The position numbers and the translations under genes were made by a program. Positions 5,989 to 12,166 of a DNA stretch of 12,166 nt are shown piece after piece (the first letter of the stretch is position 1; the number at the start of each line of letters is the position of its first letter). The DNA lies in assembly GCA_017404125.1 (NCBI GenBank), contig JAFRCZ010000024.1, positions 1 to 12,166 on the forward strand, given 5' to 3'. This DNA is from Methanobrevibacter sp. (GTDB lineage: Archaea > Methanobacteriota > Methanobacteria > Methanobacteriales > Methanobacteriaceae). A model generated the notes under the pieces. The model ran no database searches and was not told the origin of the DNA. It was given only the letters and a program-made list of their open reading frames with translations.

Positions 5989-5996
5989 TTTATATT
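5989..5996 (+). promoter_or_regulatory. Candidate TATA box for the polysaccharide export genes
   Basis: TTTATATT on the plus strand. Transcription would start near 6018-6022, inside the 17-bp tandem repeat, leaving a leader of about 60 nt before the permease ATG. Other TATA-like strings lie at about 5925-5960, so the exact promoter is uncertain. Confidence 0.35.
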
Positions 5997-6005
5997 ATGA
6001 AAAAG

Positions 6006-6039
6006 TTTAAATGTTATATTCATTTAAATGTTATATTCA
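6006..6039. repeat. 17-bp perfect tandem repeat before the permease gene
   Basis: TTTAAATGTTATATTCA occurs at 6006-6022 and again, without change, at 6023-6039. A partial third copy (TTTAAA) begins at 6040. It lies between the likely TATA box and the permease start, so it is either an operator or part of the leader RNA. Confidence 0.85.
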
Positions 6040-6081
6040 TTTAAAATAACAAATTAAGTAATTTTATACAAAGGCAAAAAT

Positions 6082-6861
6082 ATGACACTGGAAATATTAA
6101 AAAAAGGAAGCAGTGAAAACTTTTTACTTAAACAGATTATTAAAAAGAATTTCACATCCAAATATAAAGATTCTGTACTTGGAATTCTTTGGAGTTTTTT
6201 TAATCCCTTAATTACAATGGTTTTATTAACAGCTATATTTTCCACATTCTTTACAAAAAGTATTGAAAATTTCCCTGTTTACTTTATGGCAGGTCGTTGT
6301 GTAATTGATTTTTTCAATAGTGGAACAAAAATAGCTATGACCTCAATAAAAAGAAATAGGGCAATTTTGCAAAAAATATATGTTCCAAGATACATATTTG
6401 CAATAGGTGGAATCTGTTCTGAATTCCTTAACTTTTTAATGTCATTAATAGTGATGATTGCAATTATGATTGTGACAAAAGCCCCATTCTATCTAATGTC
6501 ACTCCTTTCAATTATTCCTATTGCAACACTTGTAATTTTAATAACTGGTGTAGGATTAATATTAGCAATCCTATGTACAAAATTTACAGATATTGAATAT
6601 TTATATAAAATTTTTACAAGCTTATTAGTATATGCATGTGCAATATTTTATCCAATGAGCATAGTTCCACAACCAATTAGAGGATATATGGAATTAAATC
6701 CAGTTTATGGAATTATTGCAGAATTCAGAGAATTAGTAATGTATGGAAGATTCCCTTCCTTAAAATTAATGTTAACTACCTTTATCTTCTCAATAGTATT
6801 ATTTATTATTGGAATAATTATATTTAGAAGATATCAAAACAAAATTACATCAGAAATATAA
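6082..6861 (+). CDS. ABC-2 type polysaccharide/teichoic-acid exporter permease (Wzm/TagG-like)
   Basis: This is a 259-residue integral membrane protein of normal length for the family, with about six membrane segments. The N-terminal cytoplasmic helix ends in YKDSVLGILWSFFNPL (28-43), the signature of Wzm/TagG/RfbA-type permeases just before the first membrane segment. The late loop (YPMSIVPQPIRGYMELNPVY, 190-209) is also typical. Such permeases pair with a Wzt/TagH ATPase to move lipid-linked polysaccharide across the cytoplasmic membrane. The ATPase is encoded two genes downstream. The start is ATG at 6082, with only a weak AAAGG 7 bases upstream. A small hairpin (TTAAGA/TCTTAA, 6862-6879) abuts the stop codon but has no T tract. 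In archaea the substrate would be a surface glycan or N-glycan precursor; it cannot be specified here. Confidence 0.9.
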   Translation: MTLEILKKGSSENFLLKQIIKKNFTSKYKDSVLGILWSFFNPLITMVLLTAIFSTFFTKSIENFPVYFMAGRCVIDFFNSGTKIAMTSIKRNRAILQKIYVPRYIFAIGGICSEFLNFLMSLIVMIAIMIVTKAPFYLMSLLSIIPIATLVILITGVGLILAILCTKFTDIEYLYKIFTSLLVYACAIFYPMSIVPQPIRGYMELNPVYGIIAEFRELVMYGRFPSLKLMLTTFIFSIVLFIIGIIIFRRYQNKITSEI

Positions 6862-6941
6862 TTAAGAAAATTATCTTAAAAAAATTAACAATTTTATAAA
6901 AATGAAACCAAAATTGAATTATTAGTGGAAATTCAAAAGAT

Positions 6942-6947
6942 AAGGAG
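6942..6947 (+). promoter_or_regulatory. Ribosome binding site AAGGAG deciding the Ig-like gene start
   Basis: AAGGAG lies 7 bases before ATG at 6955. It favours this ATG over the in-frame GTG at 6925, which has no binding site and would add 10 residues. A TATA-like TTTATAAAA at about 6893-6901 could serve as a local promoter. Confidence 0.7.
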
Positions 6948-6954
6948 AAATACT

Positions 6955-7797
6955 ATGGATTTAAATACTTATGATAAAATTAAAACTGAGTTTATTCCAT
7001 CTATTCATAATACTATTTCTCTTGAAGCCTACCTTTTAACAGAATATGATGAACCATTAGCTAATCAAGAAATAGTTTTTAACTTTCTTAAAAGTGATAA
7101 TGGCTTAATGCATTCATTTGCTAGAAAAACTGATGCTGAAGGAAAATACAATATTACAATAAATGATTCCGATAATTTAAAATGTGAAATTATTTATCAT
7201 GGAAATAGAAAATATGGTCCTTCTAAAGTTTTGAATGAAAAAGGAAAATCTCCAAAAGAGATTACAGTAGCTTCCGAAAATAACAAGATACAAACCAGAA
7301 TTATTTCAAATGCTCATAAAACAGTTTCACTTCAAGCTTATCTTTTATCAGAATATGGAAAACCTCTGATAAACCAAGATGTCTATTTTGATCTTTATGA
7401 CACAGATGACGTTGTTATTTACAGTTATGGGCGAAAAACCAATACAGAGGGTAAATGTAATATAACATTAAATGCTTCAGAAGATTTAAAAGTTGAAACT
7501 GTTTTTGAAGGTAATTCAGAGTATAAACCATCAAAAATTATTACAACATTAAAGAAACCAAGACCTAAAAAAGAGATAAAAGAAGAAGGAAAAGGTCAAA
7601 AGAGCGAAATAAAGAAACCTAGTGCAAAGATTGAAGAAACACAAGAAAGCAAAAAACAGAGCAAAGAAGAGAAAGCAAAGAAAACAAAAGAAGAAAAGAA
7701 ACCTAAGAAAACAAAAGAAGAAACACAAGAAGAAAAGAAACCTAAGAAAACAAAAGAAGAAATAAAAGAAGAAAAGAAATTAAATCAAATTGAATAA
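6955..7797 (+). CDS. Signal-less protein with two Ig-like repeats and a Lys/Glu-rich tail
   Basis: This is 280 residues. Residues about 9-91 and 112-194 are two copies of the same beta-sandwich-like repeat. They share SLxAYLLxEYxxPLxNQ, RKTxxEGKxNIT and a closing GNxxYxPSK, in the style of Ig-like repeats of methanogen adhesin-like proteins. Residues 195-280 are almost pure Lys, Glu, Pro and Thr and include a 13-residue repeat (KKPKKTKEE). There is no signal peptide or membrane segment, so unlike its adhesin relatives it should stay in the cytoplasm. It lies between the permease and ATPase of an ABC exporter. The TAA stop is followed by an open frame that runs without interruption into the ATPase. 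It may be a substrate-recognition or scaffold part of the exporter, comparable in role to the C-terminal beta-sandwich of Wzt. That role is inference. Confidence 0.8.
   Translation: MDLNTYDKIKTEFIPSIHNTISLEAYLLTEYDEPLANQEIVFNFLKSDNGLMHSFARKTDAEGKYNITINDSDNLKCEIIYHGNRKYGPSKVLNEKGKSPKEITVASENNKIQTRIISNAHKTVSLQAYLLSEYGKPLINQDVYFDLYDTDDVVIYSYGRKTNTEGKCNITLNASEDLKVETVFEGNSEYKPSKIITTLKKPRPKKEIKEEGKGQKSEIKKPSAKIEETQESKKQSKEEKAKKTKEEKKPKKTKEETQEEKKPKKTKEEIKEEKKLNQIE
7689..7779 (+). repeat. 39-bp in-gene tandem repeat encoding the Lys/Glu tail
   Basis: Copies start at 7689 and 7728, with a partial copy at 7767. The first 35 bases of the two full copies are identical. The 39-bp period encodes 13 residues around EEKKPKKTKEE. 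The repeat keeps frame, so copy number can change without breaking the gene. Confidence 0.85.
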
Positions 7798-7854
7798 TAT
7801 TATGAAAAACAAACACTCTATGAACTAGATTATCCTTATAATGTTGCTATTGAA
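7798..7854 (+). other. Open in-frame linker between the Ig-like gene stop and the ATPase, lacking a start signal
   Basis: After the TAA at 7795-7797 the same frame reads on for 19 codons (YYEKQTLYELDYPYNVAIE) straight into the ATPase at 7855. No in-frame ATG or GTG and no purine-rich binding site lie in this stretch. ATGs at 7802, 7820 and 7841 are in other frames. The peptide ending IELRNVSLSF is what a Wzt-type ATPase is expected to have just before its first strand, so these codons are probably translated in a functional gene. Confidence 0.6.
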
Positions 7855-8619
7855 TTGCGAAATGTTTCCTTAAGTTTTAAAATAACTAATGATAAAATAG
7901 ATAATTTAAAAGAATATGTTATAAGAACATTAAATCGTACCAAAGCGAAGAAAACTGATTTTAAAGCTACAGATAATGTGTCCTTTGTAATATTTAAAGG
8001 TGAGAAAGTCGGAATAATCGGTTATAATGGTGCTGGTAAAAGTACATTGCTTAAGATTATTTCTGGAGTCTATTCCCCTGATGAAGGTCAAGTAATCATC
8101 AATGGTAATATTGCCCCATTACTTTCATTAGGTGCAGGATTTGATAAGAACTATTCAGGTAGAGAAAATATTTTCTTAAATGGTGCAATCCTAGGATATG
8201 ATGAAGAATTCTTAAGAGAAAAATATGATGAAATCTTAGAGTTTAGTGAACTTGGAGAGTTTATTAACGTTGCTGTTAAAAACTATTCATCAGGTATGTT
8301 ATCAAAACTCGGTTTTTCAATTGCTACAATTGTTGAACCAGATATTTTAATTCTTGATGAAGTTTTAGGAGTGGGAGATATTAATTTTAGAAAAAAAAGT
8401 AAAGAGAAACTCCAATCATTGATGGCATCAAATACTACAGTTTTATTAGTCTCTCATTCAATTTCAGAAATTAGATCCATATGTGATAAAGCCATTTGGA
8501 TAGAAAATGGAAGAGTCCGTGAAATTGGAGAAGTAAACTACATCTGTGACAAATACACAGAAGAGGCTAAAAATGCAAGCAAAGAAAAAACTAAAAAATT
8601 AAAACCTAAACGGTTTTAG
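7855..8619 (+). CDS. ABC exporter ATP-binding protein (Wzt/TagH-like)
   Basis: This is 254 residues counted from the TTG at 7855. Walker A is GYNGAGKST (56-64), the ABC signature is YSSGM (144-148), Walker B is ILILDE (164-169) and the switch His is 201 (LLVSHS). The first strand motif NVSLSF and the block GNIAPLLSLGAGFDKNYSGR (84-103) are typical of polysaccharide/teichoic-acid exporters. There is no C-terminal substrate-binding domain, so it is the short TagH-like form, ending in a Lys-rich tail. It should energise the permease at 6082. The start is unclear: TTG at 7855 has no binding site, and the frame is open back to the TAA of the Ig-like gene. The ATPase may have been fused to that protein (about 554 codons from 6955 to 8619, counting the TAA as sense) and been split by one nonsense codon. 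The family call is firm; the gene boundary is not. Confidence 0.88.
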   Translation: MRNVSLSFKITNDKIDNLKEYVIRTLNRTKAKKTDFKATDNVSFVIFKGEKVGIIGYNGAGKSTLLKIISGVYSPDEGQVIINGNIAPLLSLGAGFDKNYSGRENIFLNGAILGYDEEFLREKYDEILEFSELGEFINVAVKNYSSGMLSKLGFSIATIVEPDILILDEVLGVGDINFRKKSKEKLQSLMASNTTVLLVSHSISEIRSICDKAIWIENGRVREIGEVNYICDKYTEEAKNASKEKTKKLKPKRF

Positions 8620-8636
8620 ATAAAACAATTTTTAAA

Positions 8637-8662
8637 AGTAATTATTTTTTTAAATAATTACT
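8637..8662. terminator. AT-rich hairpin between converging genes
   Basis: AGTAATTATTT (8637-8647) pairs perfectly with AAATAATTACT (8652-8662) around TTTT. It follows the ATPase stop by 18 bases, and T-rich stretches lie on both sides. It probably ends the plus-strand operon and may act in both directions. Confidence 0.6.
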
Positions 8663-8741
8663 ATTTTAACTATTTTTGAAAATTTTGCGCACCAAATTTA
8701 AAAAAAAAACTTCTTTTAAAAAATAACAACTATCTCAAATT

Positions 8742-8755
8742 AAAAAAAAAAAAAA
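8742..8755 (-). terminator. T14 terminator of the glycosyltransferase operon
   Basis: A run of 14 A on the plus strand (T14 on the minus strand) begins immediately after the TAG stop at 8756-8758. A pure poly-T tract directly behind a stop codon is a standard archaeal intrinsic terminator. Confidence 0.7.
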
Positions 8756-9436
8756 CTACTTTTTAAAAGTCCTAGATATTTTATCTATTGTAATTTTAAG
8801 TAAAACACCAACACCATGGGTTATGGGATCTTTAGTAGAACTATCAACATCATAACGAACAGTTATAGGGACTTCAACTATTTTTAAACCTGCTTCTGCT
8901 GCATCTACAAGCATTTCACTTTCAATACCAAAACCAGTGTCCTTAAATCTAAAAACACTCTTAGATCTGCTAGAAAATGCTCTAAAACCACTTTGAGAAT
9001 CTGTTACCTTAATTCCAGCAGAAATATTAGTGGCAATGTCTAAAACTTTTTGTCCTAATCTTCTATAAGCAGGAGTATTCTTATCACTACCATTTAAATA
9101 CCTGCTACCATTTACCAAATCTGCCCCATCTTCAATAATAGGCTTTATCAAATTAGGAATCTCATCAGGATTATGTTGGCCATCTCCATCAATTGTAATT
9201 ATTATGGAATTATCATTGATAGCTTTAAAACCTGATTTTAAAGCTTCTCCTTTACCTAAATTAGTGCTATGACTTATTACTTCAGCACCCATTTCAATAG
9301 CTACTTCTGCAGTTTTATCATCACTACCATCATTAACAATTATAACTTTATCAACATGAGGTAGAGTTTTTTGTATCACATCAGGTAAAGCATGTTCCTC
9401 ATTATATGCTGGAATAATAGCCACTATATTTTCCAT
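8756..9436 (-). CDS. Family 2 glycosyltransferase, DPM1/polyprenyl-phosphate type
   Basis: This is a 226-residue GT-A fold enzyme without membrane segments. Visible motifs are the N-terminal IIPAYNEE (7-14) and NDGSDDKT (35-42) for nucleotide binding, GKGEALKSGF (61-70), the metal motif DGDGQHNP (83-90), and SGFRAF (149-154) in the acceptor region. These fit dolichol-phosphate mannosyltransferase-like enzymes, which move a sugar from a nucleotide donor to polyprenyl phosphate. The donor could be mannose or glucose; UDP-glucose from the nearby galU is an attractive guess only. The start is ATG at 9434-9436 with AGTGAT 3 bases upstream, the same context as the coiled-coil gene. It is the last gene of the minus-strand run and ends directly on a T14 terminator. 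Confidence 0.9.
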   Translation of the reverse strand: MENIVAIIPAYNEEHALPDVIQKTLPHVDKVIIVNDGSDDKTAEVAIEMGAEVISHSTNLGKGEALKSGFKAINDNSIIITIDGDGQHNPDEIPNLIKPIIEDGADLVNGSRYLNGSDKNTPAYRRLGQKVLDIATNISAGIKVTDSQSGFRAFSSRSKSVFRFKDTGFGIESEMLVDAAEAGLKIVEVPITVRYDVDSSTKDPITHGVGVLLKITIDKISRTFKK

Positions 9437-9468
9437 TTTATCACTTAAAAAACAGTATTGCTTTATGC

Positions 9469-9497
9469 AAAAAAGATTCTATTAAAAAAAATAGAAT
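9469..9497 (-). terminator. Hairpin plus T6 between the SDR and glycosyltransferase genes
   Basis: ATTCTATT (9476-9483) pairs with AATAGAAT (9490-9497) around six A. On the minus strand it is followed by C and TTTTTT (9469-9474). It begins 8 bases after the SDR stop at 9505. Only about 32 bases remain before the glycosyltransferase ATG, too few for a separate archaeal promoter, so it probably attenuates rather than ends transcription. Confidence 0.5.
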
Positions 9498-9504
9498 TAA
9501 AGAT

Positions 9505-10476
9505 TTAATCTTCAATCCTATAATACCACTTCATCCATTCAACAGTACGTTTAATACCTTCTTTAGGATCAATTTTTGGATCATGATTTAAATCGCGAAT
9601 TGCTTTGGAAAAGTCAATGGTTTTAACTTTTGTAGTGAAAGCTTCAGCAGGAGTGTATGTTACTAAAGAATCATCAATACCTACAGCTTCTAAAACCAAA
9701 TCAGAATATTCTTCAATAGTCATTTCCCATTCCTGTTTACTTCCAACATTGTAAACTTCCCCAGGAATAAAGTTATCTACAATATTTGCAAAGGTATTTG
9801 CAGTATCTTCAACATAATCAATAATTCGTTTATGGCCTTTATGGACAGAATAAGGTAATCCATGAAGTGCTTTATAAATGAAAATAGGGATGAAACCTTT
9901 GTATGGAGAGTAAGCTTCATGAGGGCCATAACAGTTTACCGGACGAACTCTTACGGTTTCAGTTCCAAACATTGTAGCAGAGTTCATGCACATCAATTCT
10001 CCCGCCCATTTGGAAATAGCATAATCATTCATTTGATAAGTTTCTTTAATTGGTCTGTTTTCCATTACATCCTCAGTCATGATCCCTTCATAATCTCCGT
10101 AAACTTCAGCAGATGAAAAGGAAATCATTCTAAATCCTAATTTTTCCTGAAGACGAATCATATTTTTTAAACCAATTACATTGGTTTCCCAAAGGTTTTC
10201 ATAATAACCTTCACCATTCCATCTTCCATACTCTGCTGCTAAGTTATAAACATAATCAAATTTATCATTATCATCAAAAATCCTTTCCATTTGACGGTAA
10301 TTGCGAATGTCTCCCCTTACATAATCACTGTAGGAATCAGAATATAAATCCGCTTCATCCTCATGATGCAATAAGTCAACAGACAAAACTTCATGACCTC
10401 GGCTTCTAAGTTCCTTTACAAGATTAGTTCCTATAAATCCACTTCCACCAGTAACCATAATCCTTTGAGTTTCCAT
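9505..10476 (-). CDS. NAD-dependent sugar-nucleotide epimerase/dehydratase (extended SDR)
   Basis: This is a 323-residue extended short-chain dehydrogenase. The NAD motif GGSGFIG (10-16) follows the first strand, Asp 34 ends strand two (SVDLL), SS sits at 121-122 in the active-site strand, and the catalytic YxxxK is YAISK (152-156). RPVNCYGP (178-185) is the usual substrate-side motif. The family includes UDP-glucose 4-epimerase, dTDP-glucose 4,6-dehydratase and UDP-glucuronate decarboxylase; the exact reaction cannot be read from sequence alone. I chose ATG at 10474-10476 because AAAGGTG lies 6 bases upstream. An in-frame GTG at 10485 overlaps that binding site and is unlikely. It shares a direction and a sugar-nucleotide theme with galU and the glycosyltransferase. 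Confidence 0.88.
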   Translation of the reverse strand: METQRIMVTGGSGFIGTNLVKELRSRGHEVLSVDLLHHEDEADLYSDSYSDYVRGDIRNYRQMERIFDDNDKFDYVYNLAAEYGRWNGEGYYENLWETNVIGLKNMIRLQEKLGFRMISFSSAEVYGDYEGIMTEDVMENRPIKETYQMNDYAISKWAGELMCMNSATMFGTETVRVRPVNCYGPHEAYSPYKGFIPIFIYKALHGLPYSVHKGHKRIIDYVEDTANTFANIVDNFIPGEVYNVGSKQEWEMTIEEYSDLVLEAVGIDDSLVTYTPAEAFTTKVKTIDFSKAIRDLNHDPKIDPKEGIKRTVEWMKWYYRIED

Positions 10477-10482
10477 AAAAAA

Positions 10483-10489
10483 CACCTTT
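10483..10489 (-). promoter_or_regulatory. Ribosome binding site AAAGGTG deciding the SDR start
   Basis: AAAGGTG followed by six T and ATG (10474-10476) on the minus strand. The alternative GTG start is made of bases from this site itself, so it is rejected. Confidence 0.65.
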
Positions 10490-10552
10490 AATCCAAATTA
10501 AAATTAAATTATAAAAATTAATAAAATTCTCATTGAAATTAAAATAAATCAT

Positions 10553-11098
10553 TTAAATATCAATATCATCTAAACTTTCAGGCTTTTTACCTCTTACCCT
10601 ATCAATAAATCCTAATTCTTCAAATTCATCTAAAGTGTATTTAAGCTCTGCCAATTTAGTATACGCTATGTCCAAACGGTTTTCCAAAAAGAATGTTCTT
10701 TGATTCTGACGAATTCTTGATTTCTTCAATTCTCTTTTTAGACCAGCAATTTCATAATTGGCATCATTCAGTTCCTTAGTTAGTTTGTCAATAAATTCAT
10801 TCAATTTTTCATTGTCTTTCCTTTCAGTATCAAGATATCTTCTAAGTATATCAACCCTATGGTTCAATTTCTTGGTTTCAAGAGCCAATTCCTCAATATC
10901 ATACTGCCTTAATTCCATTTCCATGGATTCAAATCGCATAATGTCTCTTGAAAGGTTTTCCCTTTCAATTGCAAAATGCTCTATCCTATCTTCATAGGAT
11001 TCGCATCTTTCCTTGAGAATGCGATTTTCTTTCCTATACTTGGAAAGCTGTATCTTTAGCTCTTCTATTTCCTCTTGAGGATTTTTCTCATTAACCAT
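10553..11098 (-). CDS. Coiled-coil protein of unknown function
   Basis: This is 181 residues. About 8-156 is an almost continuous alpha-helical coiled coil, rich in Glu, Lys, Leu and Arg with heptad-like spacing (for example EEIEELKIQLSKYRKE at 9-24 and KLNEFIDKLTKEL at 98-110). It is followed by a short acidic end (PESLDDIDI). There is no signal peptide, membrane segment or enzymatic motif. ATG at 11096-11098 with AGTGAT 3 bases upstream is preferred. A GTG at 11122 would add 8 residues but falls in the upstream copy of a 16-bp duplication. It sits between galU and the SDR gene with spacers of 93 and 76 bases. By analogy with other coiled-coil proteins in surface-glycan loci it could be a scaffold or chain-length factor, but nothing in the sequence proves this. 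Confidence 0.75.
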   Translation of the reverse strand: MVNEKNPQEEIEELKIQLSKYRKENRILKERCESYEDRIEHFAIERENLSRDIMRFESMEMELRQYDIEELALETKKLNHRVDILRRYLDTERKDNEKLNEFIDKLTKELNDANYEIAGLKRELKKSRIRQNQRTFFLENRLDIAYTKLAELKYTLDEFEELGFIDRVRGKKPESLDDIDI

Positions 11099-11130
11099 TG
11101 AATCACTTAAAAATTGAATCACTTAAAAAA
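11099..11130. repeat. 16-bp tandem duplication carrying the ribosome binding site
   Basis: TGAATCACTTAAAAAT (11099-11114) and TGAATCACTTAAAAAA (11115-11130) match at 15 of 16 bases. On the minus strand each copy contains AGTGAT, so the coiled-coil gene has two ribosome-binding-like sites in series. The one next to the ATG is used in my start call. Confidence 0.8.
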
Positions 11131-11191
11131 TATATTCATAAAAAATTAAAACAATGAATAAAATATGAAAATGATTAAAAATTTAAAACTA

Positions 11192-12037
11192 TTAAATTAT
11201 CTCGTTTTTAATGAAATTCAAGATTTCATCTTTTGCGCTTTCATCTTCCAATGCAAATTTTAAGGAAGTCTTTAACCAGTCAATACGATTACCGATATCA
11301 AAGGATTGTCCTTTAAAGACTTGTCCGTAAATTTCATCCAATTTGGATAATGCATCGGTCAATTGAATTTCTCCACCATAACCTGGCTCTACATTTTCAA
11401 TGCAATCAAAGATGTCTGGGGTGAGAACATATCTTCCCATAATAGCCAAATTACTTGGTGCAACTCTTAAAGGTGGCTTTTCAACTAATTTATCAATCTG
11501 ATAAATGTTCGGTTCAATCTCTTCACCACCGATAATACCATATCTTTCAACTTTTTCATCAGGAACTTCCTCTAAAGCAATGACTGATTTGCCGTATTTC
11601 TTATAAATATCAATCAATTGTTTTGTGCAGGGAACAGTGTCTTTAGTGATTGTATCCCCTAACATGACTACAAATGGGTCATCTCCAACATGTTTCTTTG
11701 CACAGTAAATAGCATCCCCAAGACCTTTTTGCTTTTTCTGTCTTATGAAATGAATATCTGCCAATTCAGAGATATAGCTGATTTCCTTTAAAAAGTCTTC
11801 TTTTCCTTTTGTCTTTAAATGATGCTCCAATTCAAAAGACCTGTCAAAATGGTCTTCAATTGATCTTTTACCTTTACCTGTAACAATCAAAATGTCATCA
11901 ACGCCAGAATTGACTGATTCCTCTATCACATATTGAATGGTAGGCTTGTCATAAACTGGCAACATTTCCTTAGGTTGAGCCTTTGTAGCCGGCAAGAATC
12001 TTGTTCCTAAACCTGCTGCTGGAATAACTGCTTTCAT
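11192..12037 (-). CDS. galU: UTP-glucose-1-phosphate uridylyltransferase
   Basis: This is a 281-residue nucleotidyltransferase that makes UDP-glucose from UTP and glucose 1-phosphate in the cytoplasm. The N-terminus has the nucleotide loop AAGLGTRFLPATKAQPKEML (7-26), including GLGTR and Lys 24. Further GalU blocks are QKKQKGLGDAIYCA (100-113), LGDTI (126-130), EKPP (186-189), GGEIQLTDA (221-229) and DIGNRIDWLK (247-256). The length is normal for GalU. Two ATGs lie in tandem (12040 and 12037). GAGGTG (12043-12048) is better spaced for the second, which also gives the standard MKAVIPAAG start. It is first in the minus-strand run. UDP-glucose is the expected precursor for the surface-glycan enzymes that follow. 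Confidence 0.95.
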   Translation of the reverse strand: MKAVIPAAGLGTRFLPATKAQPKEMLPVYDKPTIQYVIEESVNSGVDDILIVTGKGKRSIEDHFDRSFELEHHLKTKGKEDFLKEISYISELADIHFIRQKKQKGLGDAIYCAKKHVGDDPFVVMLGDTITKDTVPCTKQLIDIYKKYGKSVIALEEVPDEKVERYGIIGGEEIEPNIYQIDKLVEKPPLRVAPSNLAIMGRYVLTPDIFDCIENVEPGYGGEIQLTDALSKLDEIYGQVFKGQSFDIGNRIDWLKTSLKFALEDESAKDEILNFIKNEII

Positions 12038-12066
12038 CATTACACCTCAAATAAATTAGAATTTTA

Positions 12067-12102
12067 TAATTCGTATAATTCTTTTAATTCTATTTAAGAA
12101 TT
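12067..12102. repeat. Short TAATTC repeats and small inverted repeat in the galU leader
   Basis: TAATTC recurs at 12067, 12076 and 12085, a 9-bp period. AATTCTT (12077-12083) can pair with AAGAATT (12096-12102). The elements lie between the likely galU transcription start and its ATG. They could be a weak leader structure, or chance in AT-rich DNA. Confidence 0.35.
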
Positions 12103-12141
12103 AATATTTTAATTAATATATTATTATTTTTATTAATAAAA

Positions 12142-12150
12142 ATATATAAA
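12142..12150 (-). promoter_or_regulatory. TATA box of the galU operon
   Basis: TTTATATAT on the minus strand is a close match to the archaeal box A consensus. Transcription would start near 12118-12122, giving a galU leader of about 80 nt. It lies near the right window edge, so upstream operator sites are out of view. Confidence 0.5.
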
Positions 12151-12166
12151 TCTGATGAAAAAATAG

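Noticed and set aside
6054..6245. Minus-strand ORF overlapping the permease start
   Set aside because: It is antisense to the conserved N-terminus of the ABC permease and has no family resemblance.

Overview
The window looks like a chromosomal segment of a methanogenic archaeon of the order Methanobacteriales, most likely a Methanobrevibacter. The reasons are very AT-rich spacers, archaeal signals (TTTATATA-type TATA boxes, GGAGGTGAT-type ribosome binding sites, oligo-T terminators), a methanogen-type DUF356 protein, a methanogen-type radical SAM/Cys-rich peptide pair, and Ig-like repeats of the sort common in adhesin-like proteins of this genus. This is inference from protein resemblance; no 16S gene or other taxonomic marker is present.

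Layout. Positions 1-101 hold a 37-bp tandem repeat that runs off the left edge. On the minus strand follow a DUF356-type gene (160-573) and a two-gene envelope operon: a membrane-anchored POTRA-like protein (2175-2672) and a secreted zinc-ribbon protein (1093-2163). The second gene is interrupted by an in-frame TGA. The same frame then continues for 67 codons that encode a membrane anchor, down to a terminator hairpin at 871-887. Next, also on the minus strand, are a Cys4 small protein (4203-4421) and a radical SAM/SPASM enzyme (2981-4120), a candidate peptide-modification pair. An array of six 14-bp repeats (4505-4588) lies upstream of them, behind an ADP-ribosylglycohydrolase gene (4600-5667).

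The right half is a surface-polysaccharide region. A divergent spacer (5668-6081), with several short repeats and a possible 42-codon membrane ORF, separates it from the left half. On the plus strand are an ABC-2 polysaccharide permease (6082-6861), an unusual signal-less protein with two Ig-like domains and a Lys/Glu tail (6955-7797), and a Wzt/TagH-like ATPase (7855-8619). The last two lie in one reading frame separated only by a TAA, and the ATPase has no visible ATG or ribosome binding site of its own. On the minus strand, converging on them, are galU (11192-12037), a coiled-coil protein (10553-11098), an extended-SDR sugar-nucleotide epimerase/dehydratase (9505-10476) and a DPM1-like family 2 glycosyltransferase (8756-9436).

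Inferred working: GalU makes UDP-glucose, the SDR enzyme remodels a sugar nucleotide, the glycosyltransferase loads a sugar onto polyprenyl phosphate or an acceptor, and the ABC system exports the product. The points most worth a second look are the two frames interrupted by single stop codons (TGA at 1093-1095, TAA at 7795-7797), the radical SAM/Cys4 pair with its repeat array, the FtsQ/DivIB-like layout of the POTRA protein, and the cytoplasmic Ig-like module tied to the exporter ATPase.
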